Notes: generated by a model not told the origin, from the letters alone. A DNA stretch of 64,000 nt from Elioraea tepida (GCF_019203965.1 NZ_CP076448.1:3053001-3117000), one strand, 5' to 3'; positions 43,262-52,244 are shown, numbered from the stretch's first letter. Program-made: numbers and translations.

Positions 43262-43465
43262 TCAGAAGCCCTCGCGCTCGAGCCGCTTGCGCTCCAGCTT
43301 GCGTGCCCGTCGGATCGCCTCGGCGCGCTCGCGGGCGCGGCGTTCGGACGGCTTCTCGTAGTGCCGGCGCAACTTCATCTCGCGGAAGATTCCCTCCCGC
43401 TGCATCTTCTTCTTGAGCGCCTTCAGCGCCTGATCGACATTGTTGTCGCGAACCAGAACCTGCAC
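43262..43465 (-). CDS. rpsU: 30S ribosomal protein S21
   Basis: A 67-aa basic protein: [61 protein letters not shown]. The frame also has an ATG six codons upstream (43483), but the GTG at 43465 is preceded by GAGGG at ideal spacing and yields the usual N-terminus, so GTG is my choice. Initiation-related small-subunit protein. Divergent from def. Confidence 0.94.
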   Translation of the reverse strand: MQVLVRDNNVDQALKALKKKMQREGIFREMKLRRHYEKPSERRARERAEAIRRARKLERKRLEREGF

Positions 43466-43684
43466 GTGCCGGTAACCCTCCATCAGCTTGCGCTTCCCTG
43501 CCCGGGATGGGCTCGTTCCGTGGGCGCATGAACGGAAACGCGCCTCAGGAGGCCCAAGGCGCGGTTCTCGGTAAATAGCACAGCCCGCCTGCCTGGGCAA
43601 AGAGGGCTGTTGTGCGGCGCGGGCACCCTCCATATCAGAGGCGCGCGATTGCGCCGCGCGGGGGAGACGACGCAGGGACACGCG

Positions 43685-44257
43685 ATGGCCATCCTGAAGA
43701 TCGCCCGCATGGGCAACCCGATTCTCCTGCAGACCGCCGAGCCGGTGCCGGACCCGACAGCGCCGGAGATACGCCGACTCGTCGCCGACATGGTGGAGAC
43801 GCTGCTCGACGCCGATGCGGCGGGGCTCGCCGCCCCCCAGGTGCATGTTCCGCTTCGGCTCTTCGTCTTTCGCGTCCGTCCGGAACGTGTCACGGCGCTT
43901 GCCGAGGATACGCCCACAGGGCCCGGTGTCGTCGCCCTGATCAACCCGGTGGTCGAACCCGCAGGCGAACGGATCGTGGTCGAGTGGGAGGGGTGCCTCT
44001 CGATCCCGGGGCTCAGGGGGGCAGTTCCGCGGCTCGAGCGCATTCGCTACCGCGGCGTGACACCCTCAGGCGAGCCGGTTGACGCCACCGTGTCCGGCTT
44101 CCACGCCCGCGTCGTTCAGCACGAGATGGACCATCTCGACGGCATCCTCTACCCGATGCGGATGGAGGACTTCGCCCTGTTCGGCTTCATCGAGGAACTG
44201 ACGCGCGCCGCGGCCGCTTCCGTGCACGCCCCGCGCGAGGGAGGACGCGATGGCTGA
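43685..44257 (+). CDS. def: Peptide deformylase
   Basis: Metalloenzyme removing the formyl group from nascent proteins. 190 aa: motif 1 AAGLAAPQV (about residues 45-53; the usual first Gly is Ala), motif 2 WEGCLSIPG with the metal Cys (about 100) and motif 3 [14 protein letters not shown] with HEMDH (about 143). C-terminal helix is present. AGGGA precedes ATG 43685. It overlaps coq9 by eight bases, forming def-coq9. Confidence 0.93.
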   Translation: MAILKIARMGNPILLQTAEPVPDPTAPEIRRLVADMVETLLDADAAGLAAPQVHVPLRLFVFRVRPERVTALAEDTPTGPGVVALINPVVEPAGERIVVEWEGCLSIPGLRGAVPRLERIRYRGVTPSGEPVDATVSGFHARVVQHEMDHLDGILYPMRMEDFALFGFIEELTRAAAASVHAPREGGRDG

Positions 44258-44897
44258 GATCGAGCGCAGCCTCGAGCGTGACCAGGCGGTGCTCGCCACC
44301 CTGCCGCACGTGCCGCTCGATGGCTGGACGCGGCGGGCGCTGCGCGCCGGCTTGCGCGACTGCGGCCTCGACCCCCGCGACCTCGACTTGCTCTTTCCCC
44401 AGGGTCCTGTCGAGGCGATCGAGGTCTGGTGCGACCTCGCCGACCGGCGGATGGCCGAGGCGCTCGCCGCGGAGGACCTCGCGGCGATGAAGATCCGCGC
44501 CCGCGTCGCCCGCGCGGTGATGCTTCGGCTCGGCGCTGTGCGCGGGCACAAGGAGGCGGTCAGCCGCGCGGTGGCGCTGCTCACCCTGCCGCAGAATGCT
44601 CCGGCAGCGGCGCGCACCGCCTTCCGCACCGTGGACACGATCTGGCGCGCGATCGGCGACCGATCCTCCGACTTCTCCTGGTACACCAAGCGCGCCTCGC
44701 TCGGCGCCATCTACGGCGCCACACTGCTCTACTGGCTGAACGATGACAGCGAGGATGACGCGCGCACGGCCGCCTTCCTCGATCGCCGCATCGAGGCGCT
44801 GATGCTGATCCCGAAGGTTCAGGGGCGGCTGCGCGCGCTCGGCGAACGCCTGCCCGACCCGTTCGCGCTCCTGCGCCGCCTCCGGCCCGCCGGGTGA
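44250..44897 (+). CDS. coq9: Ubiquinone biosynthesis protein COQ9 family
   Basis: A 215-aa helical protein of the TetR-derived COQ9 family, which binds lipids and assists ubiquinone hydroxylation. Seen: WTRRALRAGLRDCGLDPRDLDLLFP, RVARAVMLRLGAVRGHKEAVSRAVALLTLPQNAPAAARTAFRTVDTIWRAIGDRSSDFSWYTKRASLGAIYGATLLYWLNDDSE-like order; the SSDFSWYTKRASL motif is a family hallmark. The Coq7 partner is not in the window. GGGAGGA precedes the start. Confidence 0.9.
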   Translation: MAEIERSLERDQAVLATLPHVPLDGWTRRALRAGLRDCGLDPRDLDLLFPQGPVEAIEVWCDLADRRMAEALAAEDLAAMKIRARVARAVMLRLGAVRGHKEAVSRAVALLTLPQNAPAAARTAFRTVDTIWRAIGDRSSDFSWYTKRASLGAIYGATLLYWLNDDSEDDARTAAFLDRRIEALMLIPKVQGRLRALGERLPDPFALLRRLRPAG

Positions 44898-44900
44898 GCG

Positions 44901-45836
44901 GTGCCGCGCGTCGCCATACGCCACCGGACGGAGTATCGCTACGCCGCTCCGGTGAGCTTCGGTGACCACAGGCTGATGACGCGGCCGCGCGACAGCCATG
45001 ATCTGAGGCTCATCGAGGCGACGCTCTCCTTCAGCCCGCACGCGACCTTGCGCTGGAAGCACGACGTGTTCGGCAACTCGGTGGCTGTGGCGTCCTTCGC
45101 CGAGGCGGCGGACACGCTCCTGATCGAGAGCCGGATCGTGCTCGACCACTTCCCCCGAGAGCCGGCCGACCTCGCCGCCATGGTCGAGCCCTATGCGGAA
45201 ACGATCCCCTTCGCCTATGCGCCCGAGGAGGTGCCTGATCTCGGCCGCATGGCCGAGCGCCACTTCCCCGACCCTGACCACGCCGTCGATCTCTGGGCGA
45301 AGAAGTTCCTCTCGACCGAGGGCCCGACGCGGACGGCCGATCTGCTCGTCGCGATGACGCACGCGATCAAGAGCGACTTCACCTACGAGGCGCGCGACGA
45401 GGAGGGAACCCGGCCGCCGACCGAGACGCTCGCGCTCAGCCGCGGCGCCTGCCGCGACTTCGCTCTCCTGATGATGGAGGCGTGCCGGTCGCTCGGCCTC
45501 GCCGCGCGGTTCGTCTCAGGCTACCTCTACGATGCCGCGCTCGCCGAGAGCGACACGCCTGTGGTCGGCGGCGGGGCGACGCATGCCTGGGTGGATGTGT
45601 ACGTCCCGGGAGCCGGCTGGGTGGAGTTCGACCCGACCAACGGCCTGATCGGCGGGCGAAACCTCGTGCGCGTGGCGGTGGCGCGTCAACCCGCGCAGGC
45701 GATCCCGATCAGCGGCTCCTTCATCGGCCGGCCGGATGACTTCCTCGGCCTCTCGGTAGAGGTGACGGTCGAGGTGGGGCAGGGCGGAGCGACGCCGCCG
45801 CCCGCGCCGGAGCCGGCGGCGGTCGAGACAGCCTGA
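44901..45836 (+). CDS. Transglutaminase-like cysteine protease
   Basis: A 311-aa protein with the N-terminal beta domain found in bacterial transglutaminases (IRHRTEYRYAAPVSFGDHRLMTRPRD) and a papain-like core. Catalytic residues visible: Cys in SRGACRDFALLMMEACR (about residue 179), His in GGATHAWVDVYVPG (about 225) and Asp in EFDPTNGLIGG (about 242). Pro/Ala-rich tail. It follows coq9 by three bases on the same transcript. Substrate unknown; no signal peptide. Confidence 0.87.
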   Translation: MPRVAIRHRTEYRYAAPVSFGDHRLMTRPRDSHDLRLIEATLSFSPHATLRWKHDVFGNSVAVASFAEAADTLLIESRIVLDHFPREPADLAAMVEPYAETIPFAYAPEEVPDLGRMAERHFPDPDHAVDLWAKKFLSTEGPTRTADLLVAMTHAIKSDFTYEARDEEGTRPPTETLALSRGACRDFALLMMEACRSLGLAARFVSGYLYDAALAESDTPVVGGGATHAWVDVYVPGAGWVEFDPTNGLIGGRNLVRVAVARQPAQAIPISGSFIGRPDDFLGLSVEVTVEVGQGGATPPPAPEPAAVETA

Positions 45837-45840
45837 GCGA

Positions 45841-46995
45841 TCAGCCGGTTTCGAGCGGCGCGAAGGCTTGCGCGATCACGTCGTCGTCGGGCAGCCCGCC
45901 GCGCGGGAAAAGGCGGGTGACGTGGCCCATCTTCCGGCCCGGCCTCGCTTCCGCCTTGCCGTAATGGTGGGGGATCAGCCCTGGCGTCGCGAGCAGCGCC
46001 GGCAGGGCCTCGATCTCGTCCCCGATCAGGTTCTTCATCAGCGCATCGCTGTGGCGGGAGGGGTCGCCGAGCGGCAGGCCGGCCACCGCGCGGATCTGCT
46101 GTTCGAACTGGCTCACCGCGCAGGCCTCGATCGTCCAGTGGCCGGAGTTGTGCGGCCGTGGCGCGATCTCGTTGGCGAGCACGCGGCCCGAGCGGGTGAC
46201 GAAGAACTCGACGCATAGCAGGCCCACGAGCCCGATCGCCTCGGCCACGCGCCGCGCTGCCGCCTGCGCCGCCTCGGCCACGGTCGCGGGCACACGCGCC
46301 GGAGCGATGGTGAGGTCGAGGATGTGGTTTCGGTGGCGGTTCTCCACCGTGTCGTAGGCGGCGATCCGGCCGTCACGGTCACGCGCGACCACGACACTGA
46401 TCTCGCAGGCGAAATCGACGAACGCCTCGGCGATCAGCGGGCGGAAGCCTCCGTCCGCCCCAGCGAGCCGGGCAAGGGCGGGGCCGAGCGCGTCGGGGCT
46501 GCGAAGTGTGGCCTGACCCTTGCCGTCATAGCCGAGCCGTGTGGTCTTCAGCACGCAAGGCAAGCCGACCTTGGCGACGGCCGCCTCCGCCTGCCCGGGC
46601 GAGGCCACCGGAGCCCAGGCGCCGACGGCGACGCCTGCGCCTTCGAGGAAGGTCTTCTCGGCGATCCTGTCCTGGCAGATCCGCAGAACCGCGGGGGAGG
46701 GGGCAACGGGAACCCGCGCGGCCATCCGCTCGAGCGCCTCCCCTGGCACGTTCTCGAACTCGACCGTCACGACATCGACCGCGCCCGCGAAGCGCTCGAG
46801 CGCATCCTTGTCCGACCAATCCGCCACGGTGGCGCCGGCAGAGACCTGGGCGGCCGGGCTGTCCGGCTCTGGCGTGAAGATGTGGACGCGGAAGCCGAGC
46901 CGGGCGGCTGCGATCGCCGCCATGCGGCCGAGCTGGCCTCCGCCCATGATGCCGATGGTCGCCCCCGGCGAGAGGGGGCGGGTGAGCGCGTGCAT
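45841..46995 (-). CDS. purK: N5-carboxyaminoimidazole ribonucleotide synthase
   Basis: ATP-grasp enzyme of purine synthesis converting AIR and bicarbonate to N5-CAIR. 384 aa: GIMGGGQLGRMAAIAAARLGF near residue 14, DRIAEKTFLEGAGV, VLKTTRLGYDGKGQ (ATP-grasp loop), AYDTVENRHRNHILDLTIAPA, and NEIAPRPHNSGHWTIEACAVSQFEQQIRAV. purE starts just upstream on the same strand, with five bases between. Confidence 0.95.
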   Translation of the reverse strand: MHALTRPLSPGATIGIMGGGQLGRMAAIAAARLGFRVHIFTPEPDSPAAQVSAGATVADWSDKDALERFAGAVDVVTVEFENVPGEALERMAARVPVAPSPAVLRICQDRIAEKTFLEGAGVAVGAWAPVASPGQAEAAVAKVGLPCVLKTTRLGYDGKGQATLRSPDALGPALARLAGADGGFRPLIAEAFVDFACEISVVVARDRDGRIAAYDTVENRHRNHILDLTIAPARVPATVAEAAQAAARRVAEAIGLVGLLCVEFFVTRSGRVLANEIAPRPHNSGHWTIEACAVSQFEQQIRAVAGLPLGDPSRHSDALMKNLIGDEIEALPALLATPGLIPHHYGKAEARPGRKMGHVTRLFPRGGLPDDDVIAQAFAPLETG

Positions 46996-47000
46996 CGCCC

Positions 47001-47492
47001 TCAGCCGTCCTCGACCGTCTCGGGAACCGCGGCGGTCTGCGCCGCGCGGAAGGCGGCGAGCCGCTCGGCGAGAGCCGGGTCGGAGAGGGCGAGGATCGAC
47101 GCGGCCAGCAAGGCGGCGTTGATCGCCCCCGCCCGGCCGATCGCAAGCGTGCCGACGGGCACGCCGCCGGGCATCTGCACAATCGAAAGAAGGCTGTCCA
47201 AACCCTTGAGAGTGTGGGATTCGACCGGAACGCCAAGAACCGGAAGGGTGGTCATCGACGCGGCCATGCCGGGCAGGTGCGCCGCCCCACCCGCGCCGGC
47301 GATGATCACCTTGAGCCCTCTGGCCGCCGCACCGGAGGCATAGGCATAAAGACGATCGGGTGTGCGATGCGCGGAGACGACACGCGCCTCGTGCGGCACC
47401 GACAGCCGCGTCAGCGTCTCGGCCGCCTCGCGCAGCGTTGGCCAGTCCGAGCGGCTTCCCATGATGATCCCGACGACCGGGCGCTCCGTCAT
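47001..47492 (-). CDS. purE: N5-carboxyaminoimidazole ribonucleotide mutase
   Basis: Rearranges N5-CAIR to CAIR, next step after PurK. 163 aa: [13 protein letters not shown] (phosphate loop, residues about 8-20), [15 protein letters not shown] with the catalytic His, [53 protein letters not shown]. Complete family sequence. Forms purE-purK, with a small YdcH-like gene just upstream on the same strand. Confidence 0.96.
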   Translation of the reverse strand: MTERPVVGIIMGSRSDWPTLREAAETLTRLSVPHEARVVSAHRTPDRLYAYASGAAARGLKVIIAGAGGAAHLPGMAASMTTLPVLGVPVESHTLKGLDSLLSIVQMPGGVPVGTLAIGRAGAINAALLAASILALSDPALAERLAAFRAAQTAAVPETVEDG

Positions 47493-47502
47493 GGCGCAAG
47501 CG

Positions 47503-47709
47503 TCACGCGATGATGTTCGGGATCAGCCGATCCTCGATCCAGGCGATCTCGTCCTTCAGCTTGAGCTTGCGCTTCTTCAGCCGCGCGAGGTGGATCTGGT
47601 CGGCCATCGCGTCCTGGGAGAGGCGCGCGATCACCGTGTCGAGGTCGCGATGCTCCGACCGGAGCGTGTTCAGCCGCGCGATCAGCGCGTCACGGTCCTC
47701 GTCCATCAT
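47503..47709 (-). CDS. YdcH/DUF465 family small protein
   Basis: A 68-aa coiled-coil-like protein: [24 protein letters not shown] and [26 protein letters not shown], which is the DUF465 pattern (two helices with LKKxKLxLKDEI). Role unknown. The ATG pair at 47704-47709 (MMDED) is the sensible start. It sits directly upstream of purE on the same strand and may be co-transcribed. Confidence 0.85.
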   Translation of the reverse strand: MMDEDRDALIARLNTLRSEHRDLDTVIARLSQDAMADQIHLARLKKRKLKLKDEIAWIEDRLIPNIIA

Positions 47710-47830
47710 GGCCGGGGCGGTTCGGTCCTCTGCATCGGCGCGTCCATAGCACGGCGTTGCCGTGGCGTAACGCGTGACCCTGTACCTATGCTCGCGGCTC
47801 TGGAAAAGAGGGACGACTCGGGTGGAGGGC

Positions 47831-48931
47831 ATGCAGCACGCGGGCATGAGGCGGATCGGGGTGATGACGACGGGCGGCGACTGCGCGGGGCTGAACGCGG
47901 CCATACGCGCCGTGGTGCGTCGTGCGGTCGGGCATCACGGCCTCGAGGTGATCGGGATCCACCAGGGGACGATGGGGCTTCTCGAGGATCCGCCCCGGGC
48001 CGAGCCGCTGACCCTCGCGATGGCGGATGCGGGGCTGTTGCGCGCCGGCGGCACCATCCTCGGCAGCGTCAACCGGGGCACCCCCTTCTCCTTTCCCCTG
48101 CCCGACGGCGGGGTGACGGACCTTTCGGCGAAGATCCACGCCGGGGTGGCGAAGCTCGGGCTCGATGCGATCATCGGCATCGGCGGCGACGGCTCGATGC
48201 GGATCATGCACCGGCTGATGCAGACGGGGCATTTCCCTTTCGTCGGCATCCCCAAGACGATCGACAACGACCTCGGCGCCACGGAATACGCGATCGGCCA
48301 CCACACCGCCGTCGAGGTGGCGATGGAGGCGCTCGATCGGCTTCAGCCGACAGCGGCGAGCCACAACCGAATCATGGTGCTCGAGGTGATGGGGCGCGAT
48401 GCCGGCCACATCGCCCTCGCCGCCGGGATCGCTGGCGGGGCCGACGTGATCCTCATCCCCGAGATCCCCTGGCGCATGGCCCCTGTCGCCGCCGCGATCC
48501 GGGCGCTGCGGGAGCGGGGTCGGAACTTCGCCCTCGTGGTGGTGGCGGAGGCGGTGCGCACGGCAGAAGGGGAGACCGTTTTCGCCGGGCCCTCTGCGCC
48601 CGGGGCGATGCCGCGGCTCGGCGGCGTGGGGGCGCGGATCGCCAACGCTCTCGAGAAGGCGACCGGGGCAGAGGCGCGGGTGACCGTTCTCGGCCATGTG
48701 CAGCGGGGCGGCTCGCCCGGGGCGCTCGACCGGATCGTCGCCTCCTCGATGGGGGTGCACGCGGTCGACCTTGCCGTCGCGGGCCGGTTCGGCCGGATCG
48801 TCGTCTGGGCGGAGGGGCGGGTCGGCGATGCCCCGGTCGACCAGGCGGCCGGTGCGGCACGGCCGGTCGATCCTGAGGGCGACATGGTCAGGGTGGCGCG
48901 GGGCTTGGGGATCTGCCTGGGCGACCGCTGA
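47831..48931 (+). CDS. pfk: 6-phosphofructokinase, group III type
   Basis: Phosphorylates fructose 6-phosphate. 366 aa: GVMTTGGDCAGLNAAIRAVVRRA at the N-terminus, IIGIGGDGSM (Gly where PPi enzymes have Asp, near residue 121), GIPKTIDNDLGATEYAIGHHTAVEVAMEALDRL (Lys at the PPi-type second site), MGRDAGHIAL and VTVLGHVQRGGSPGALDR. In the family the Gly/Lys combination is typical of ATP-using group III enzymes; donor specificity is inference. GGAGGG precedes ATG 47831; ATG 47846 is an alternate. Confidence 0.9.
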   Translation: MQHAGMRRIGVMTTGGDCAGLNAAIRAVVRRAVGHHGLEVIGIHQGTMGLLEDPPRAEPLTLAMADAGLLRAGGTILGSVNRGTPFSFPLPDGGVTDLSAKIHAGVAKLGLDAIIGIGGDGSMRIMHRLMQTGHFPFVGIPKTIDNDLGATEYAIGHHTAVEVAMEALDRLQPTAASHNRIMVLEVMGRDAGHIALAAGIAGGADVILIPEIPWRMAPVAAAIRALRERGRNFALVVVAEAVRTAEGETVFAGPSAPGAMPRLGGVGARIANALEKATGAEARVTVLGHVQRGGSPGALDRIVASSMGVHAVDLAVAGRFGRIVVWAEGRVGDAPVDQAAGAARPVDPEGDMVRVARGLGICLGDR

Positions 48932-48944
48932 GCCGTGCAGCCAC

Positions 48945-48983
48945 TTTCGGGCGGTTGTCTGAAGACAAGATGACCACCCGAAA
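48945..48983. promoter_or_regulatory. Long imperfect hairpin after pfk
   Basis: TTTCGGGCGGT and ACCACCCGAAA pair with one mismatch, and inside them TGTC-TGAA-GACA forms a second small hairpin. Neither flank is strongly U-rich, so it may be a weak terminator or an RNA 3'-end stabiliser for pfk. It lies between pfk and the following ydcH-like gene. Confidence 0.4.
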
Positions 48984-49096
48984 AGATTGTGATGGCAGCC
49001 GCACCCCCGCGGCGGCTAGCATGGTTGGCACGGAAGGAGGCGCCGCGAGCGGCGCTTCGCCGGGCAGCGGCCATCATCCACACTGGGGAGGTCTGC

Positions 49097-49276
49097 ATGA
49101 GCCTTCAGAGCCGGCTTGTCACGCTAAGTGAGCGCCACGCGGCGCTCGAGCTGCGCATCGCCGAGGAGGGAGGGCGCCCGCGCCCGAACGAGACGGCGCT
49201 CGCCGCCCTCAAGCGCGAGAAGCTTCGCCTGAAGGAGGAGATGGAGCGATTGAAGCGGACCCGCCCCGCCTCCTGA
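49097..49276 (+). CDS. YdcH/DUF465 family small protein, second copy
   Basis: A 59-aa protein: MSLQSRLVTLSERHAALELRI, then RPNETALAALKREKLRLKEEMERLKRT, the LKREKLRLKEEM segment being the DUF465 core. GGGAGG lies upstream of ATG 49097. With the copy at 47503 it flanks pfk. Function unknown. Confidence 0.83.
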   Translation: MSLQSRLVTLSERHAALELRIAEEGGRPRPNETALAALKREKLRLKEEMERLKRTRPAS

Positions 49277-49354
49277 CGCGCGGACCCACGCTCTGGCCCG
49301 GCTCCGCGTGAGCCGCTCCGGCCGAGGGCAGGGGCGTTGCCTGTTGGCCGGCCG

Positions 49355-49936
49355 TCAGGCGGCGGAGGTGCCGGTGTCTGCCGGAGCCTGCGCCACCGGC
49401 CTGCCTTCCCGCTCCGCTCGCTCGATCGCTGCCTGGATCTCACGGTTCAGGTCGGTCTGGCTGCACAGACCGAGGATCACCGGGTCGCGCGGCTTGATGT
49501 TGGCGCTGTTCCAGTGGGTCTTGTCACGCACCTTGGCGATCGTCTCCTTGGTGGTGCCGAGCAGCCGGCTGATCTGCTGGTCCGACAGCATCGGGCAGTT
49601 CCGCAACAGCCAGGCGATCGCATCCGGCCGGTCGTTGCGCTTCGAGACGGGCGTGTAGCGTGCGCCCTTTCCCTTGGGCTTGGGCAGAACCACCGCGCTC
49701 TCGGCGAGCCGCAACCGGGCCGTCGGATCGGCCTCGCAGCGGGCGATCTCCTCGCGCGTGAGCTGGCCCGAGGCGATCGGGTCGAGGCCGACAATGCCGA
49801 CCGCCACTTCGCCATCGGCGATCGCCTGGATCTCGAGCGGGTGCATGCCGACGAAGTCCGCGATCTGCTCGAAGGAGAGCGCGGTCTTCTCGATCAGCCA
49901 CACGGCGGTGGCCTTGGGCATCAGGGGCAGCGTCAT
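49355..49936 (-). CDS. trcR: Cell-cycle transcriptional regulator TrcR (DUF1013)
   Basis: A 193-aa alphaproteobacterial protein: MTLPLMPKATAVWLIEKTALSFEQIADFVGMHPLEIQAIADGEVAVGIVGLDPI, then TARLRLAESAVVLPKPKGKGARYTPVSKRNDRPDAIAWLLRNCPMLSDQQISRLLGTTKETIAKVRDKTHWNSANIKPRDP-type sequence. Two helix-turn-helix-like units are visible (near residues 20-42 and 110-140). Homologues are named TrcR in Caulobacter; regulatory targets are not readable here. C-terminal Ala/Thr tail. Confidence 0.88.
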   Translation of the reverse strand: MTLPLMPKATAVWLIEKTALSFEQIADFVGMHPLEIQAIADGEVAVGIVGLDPIASGQLTREEIARCEADPTARLRLAESAVVLPKPKGKGARYTPVSKRNDRPDAIAWLLRNCPMLSDQQISRLLGTTKETIAKVRDKTHWNSANIKPRDPVILGLCSQTDLNREIQAAIERAEREGRPVAQAPADTGTSAA

Positions 49937-50098
49937 TCTCGGGACCTCTCGTGCCTCGCTTCGGGTCCGCGCGTCAGGCGCTCCCGGGAGCGGTCTCGCG
50001 GGCACCATAGGCCGCGCGGGCTTCCGGTCAACGGCGTTTCATGCACCGATATGGGGTGAGATTCGGTGCGCCGCCAGGGCAGGGCCAGGAGGAGGAGC

Positions 50099-50302
50099 AT
50101 GCCGGGCGAGGAGGAGGAGACCCCCCGAAAGAGACCGCGGTTCGACCCGCTCCCGCTCGAGGGGATGAGCCGCGAGGAGATGGAGGCCTACATCGCCGCG
50201 CTCGAGGTCGAGATCGCGCGCGTGAAGGCGACCATCGCCGCCCGCGAGAGCCATCGCGGAGCGGCCGAGGCCCTGTTCCGAAAGACCGCAGGTCTTGACT
50301 AA
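50099..50302 (+). CDS. DUF1192 family small protein
   Basis: A 67-aa protein: polar N-terminus, then FDPLPLEGMSREEMEAYIAALEVEIARVKATIAARESHRGAAEALFRK, which is the DUF1192 pattern of a helix-forming SxEExxxYIxxLxxEIxRxxxxI core. AGGAGGAGC precedes ATG 50099. Role unknown; homologues in alphaproteobacteria are small and often near division or regulator genes. Divergent from trcR. Confidence 0.85.
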   Translation: MPGEEEETPRKRPRFDPLPLEGMSREEMEAYIAALEVEIARVKATIAARESHRGAAEALFRKTAGLD

Positions 50303-50391
50303 GGGAACAAAAACAAAACTCTGATCTTGCATAATCTTTTGACGGAGGCCTCCCGCGTCGGAGGCCGCGCCGTACGGCCGGGGAGGCAGGC

Positions 50392-51636
50392 TTGGACGCG
50401 CCACATCCGCTCATCACGACCATCGGCCTCGGCCTGCTCTACGCGCTTGTGTGCGGCACGCTGGCCGCACTGGCTCGGCTGCCGCCGATCGTCGGCTACC
50501 TGCTCGCGGGCATCCTGCTCGGGCCGCACACACCAGGCGTCGTGGGTGACCCTCGGACGGCGCAGGAGCTTGCCGAGCTCGGCGTGATCCTCCTGATGTT
50601 CGGTGTCGGCCTGCATTTCTCCCCGGCTGAGCTCCTTTCGGTTCGGCGCGTCGCGCTGCCCGGAGCGGTCACGCAGATGGCGGTTGCCACCGCGCTTGGG
50701 GCCTTGCTCGCACGGCAGTGGGACTATTCCTGGGTCGAGGCGCTGCTGTTCGGCGTCTCGCTGTCGGTCGCCTCGACGGTGGTTCTGCTCCGCGCTCTCG
50801 CCGAGCGGGATGCGACCGGCACCCCCGCCGGGAGGATCGCCGTCGGATGGCTCGTGGTCGAGGATCTCGCCGTCCTCCTCGTGCTCGTGATGCTGCCCGC
50901 GCTTGCGGGGCTGTTCGGCGGCGCCACGTCCGGGCTCGCTGCGCGGATGCCGGGGGAGAACCCGCTCGTCACCGTCGCCATCGCCTTCGGAAAGGTGGTG
51001 CTGTTCATCGCACTTGCCGTGCCGCTCGGGCGTCGCGTCATCCCGTGGGCGCTCGTGATGATCGCGCATCTGCGCTCGCGCGAGTTGTTCACCCTGGCCA
51101 CGCTCGCCTTCTCGATCGGCATCGCCTTCGCTGCGGCGAAGATCTTCGGCGTGTCCTTCGCTCTCGGCGCCTTCTTCGCCGGCATGGTGATGCACGGCTC
51201 CGGGATGGCCGCGCGCGCGGCAGAGCAGAGCCTTCCCTTCCGCGATGCCTTTGCGGTGCTGTTCTTCGTCTCGGTCGGCATGCTGTTCGACCCGGCGGTG
51301 CTCGTCCACCGGCCGGGAGCAGTGCTGGCGACCCTTGCCGTGGTCGTGCTCGGCAAGGCCCTCGCCGCGGCAACGATCATGCTGATCCTCCGCCAGGGCT
51401 TCGCCGCGACCGCGACCGTCACGGCCGCGCTCGCGCAGATCGGCGAGTTCAGCCTGGTGCTCGCCGAGCAGGGGATCGGGCTTGGGCTTCTGCCGGCCGA
51501 GGCGCGCGACCCGATCCTCGCCACTGTCGTCGGGTCGATCGCGCTCAACCCCGGCGTGTTCTGGCTCTCGCGGCGGGCGATCGGGGCGTGGGAGACGAGG
51601 ACTGGGGCAAGCGAAAAGGCCGGGTCAGCGGCCTGA
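50392..51636 (+). CDS. CPA2 family cation:proton antiporter, KefB/YbaL-like
   Basis: A 414-aa polytopic membrane protein of about 12 helices: RLPPIVGYLLAGILLGPHTPG, LAELGVILLMFGVGLHFSPAELL, VEALLFGVSLSVASTVVLLRAL, GWLVVEDLAVLLVLVMLPALA (the ED motif), FALGAFFAGMVMHGSG and QIGEFSLVLAEQGIGLGLLP. It lacks the C-terminal TrkA-N domain of full Kef proteins, so it is the short form. The start is a TTG (MDAPHPLITTIGLGLL) with GGGGAGGCAGG upstream; no ATG fits. Confidence 0.88.
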   Translation: MDAPHPLITTIGLGLLYALVCGTLAALARLPPIVGYLLAGILLGPHTPGVVGDPRTAQELAELGVILLMFGVGLHFSPAELLSVRRVALPGAVTQMAVATALGALLARQWDYSWVEALLFGVSLSVASTVVLLRALAERDATGTPAGRIAVGWLVVEDLAVLLVLVMLPALAGLFGGATSGLAARMPGENPLVTVAIAFGKVVLFIALAVPLGRRVIPWALVMIAHLRSRELFTLATLAFSIGIAFAAAKIFGVSFALGAFFAGMVMHGSGMAARAAEQSLPFRDAFAVLFFVSVGMLFDPAVLVHRPGAVLATLAVVVLGKALAAATIMLILRQGFAATATVTAALAQIGEFSLVLAEQGIGLGLLPAEARDPILATVVGSIALNPGVFWLSRRAIGAWETRTGASEKAGSAA

Positions 51637-51643
51637 CCCGGCC
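51618..51643 (-). terminator. Rho-independent terminator for hsp20
   Basis: GGCCGGGTCA and TGACCCGGCC form a perfect 10-bp stem with a 6-base loop; on the minus strand the stem is followed by TTTT (plus AAAA at 51614-51617). It lies 30 bases beyond the hsp20 stop and overlaps the stop codon of the converging antiporter gene, whose transcript it may also end. Confidence 0.75.
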
Positions 51644-51672
51644 CGCATCACACCCGCTCGGAGACGCCGCGA

Positions 51673-52134
51673 TCAGGCGGCCTTCGAGGCGGTCGTCTCG
51701 ATGACCTTCGGGCTGCCGGTGCTGATCGGGATCTGCCGCGGCTTCAGGCTCTCGGGCACAACCCGCTTGAGAGCGATGTGCAGAAGCCCGTTCTCGAGGG
51801 TCGCCCCGTCAACCACGATATGATCGGCGAGCTCGAAGCGCCGCTCGAACGCCCGCCGCGCGATGCCGCGATGCAGATACTGCCGCGGCGTCTCGTCCTT
51901 CGGCGCCCGGCCGGAGATAACGAGGGCGGACTGCTTCTGCGTGATCTCGAGATCGGACTCCGAGAAGCCTGCGACCGCCATCGTCAGGCGATAGTCGTCG
52001 TCGGACAGCTTCTCGATGTTGTAGGGCGGGTAGGACGTCGCCTCGGCGGACGCGAGCGTTGCATCCATCAGGCGCGACAGGCGGTCGAAGCCGATCGTCG
52101 AACGGAAAAGGGGAGAGAAGTCGAAGGTGGTCAT
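51673..52134 (-). CDS. hspA: Small heat-shock protein Hsp20
   Basis: A 153-aa alpha-crystallin-domain holdase chaperone: MTTFDFSPLFRSTIGFDRLSRLMD N-terminus, the IbpA-like YPPYNIEKLSDDDYRLTMAVAGFSESDLEIT start of the domain, LVISGRAPKDETPRQYLHRGIARRAFERRFELADHIVVDGATLENGLLHIALKRVVPE, and a C-terminal extension with the PRQIPIS tail (IxI-like). AGGAGG lies upstream of ATG 52134. Expression is likely heat-controlled by the sigma32-like promoter and RNA thermometer listed next. Gene naming is by family only. Confidence 0.93.
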   Translation of the reverse strand: MTTFDFSPLFRSTIGFDRLSRLMDATLASAEATSYPPYNIEKLSDDDYRLTMAVAGFSESDLEITQKQSALVISGRAPKDETPRQYLHRGIARRAFERRFELADHIVVDGATLENGLLHIALKRVVPESLKPRQIPISTGSPKVIETTASKAA

Positions 52135-52239
52135 TGGTCGGTCCTCCTGGTTCCAGCAAGGTCCGTCGGTCGGCGCAGTGCCGAGGGTCGGCCAAAGCCC
52201 GACCACGGGTGTCGCCGGCCCCGAAGGCACCGGCGACAC
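52135..52239 (-). ncRNA. Candidate ROSE-type RNA thermometer, hsp20 leader
   Basis: The leader folds by eye into several hairpins. At the 5' end is a perfect 10-bp stem GTGTCGCCGG / CCGGCGACAC (52239-52209). Next comes GGTCGG-GCTTTGG-CCGACC. The last hairpin, CCTTGCTGGAACCAGGAGG (52161-52143), buries the Shine-Dalgarno: C, C, U, U pair with G, G, A, G, then one G is bulged, and C, U pair with G, A. A UUGCU strand with a bulged G opposite AGGAG is the hallmark of ROSE elements, which melt at heat-shock temperature to expose the ribosome site. Length (about 105 nt) and gene (hsp20) fit the family. Confidence 0.78.
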
Positions 52240-52244
52240 CTTCG

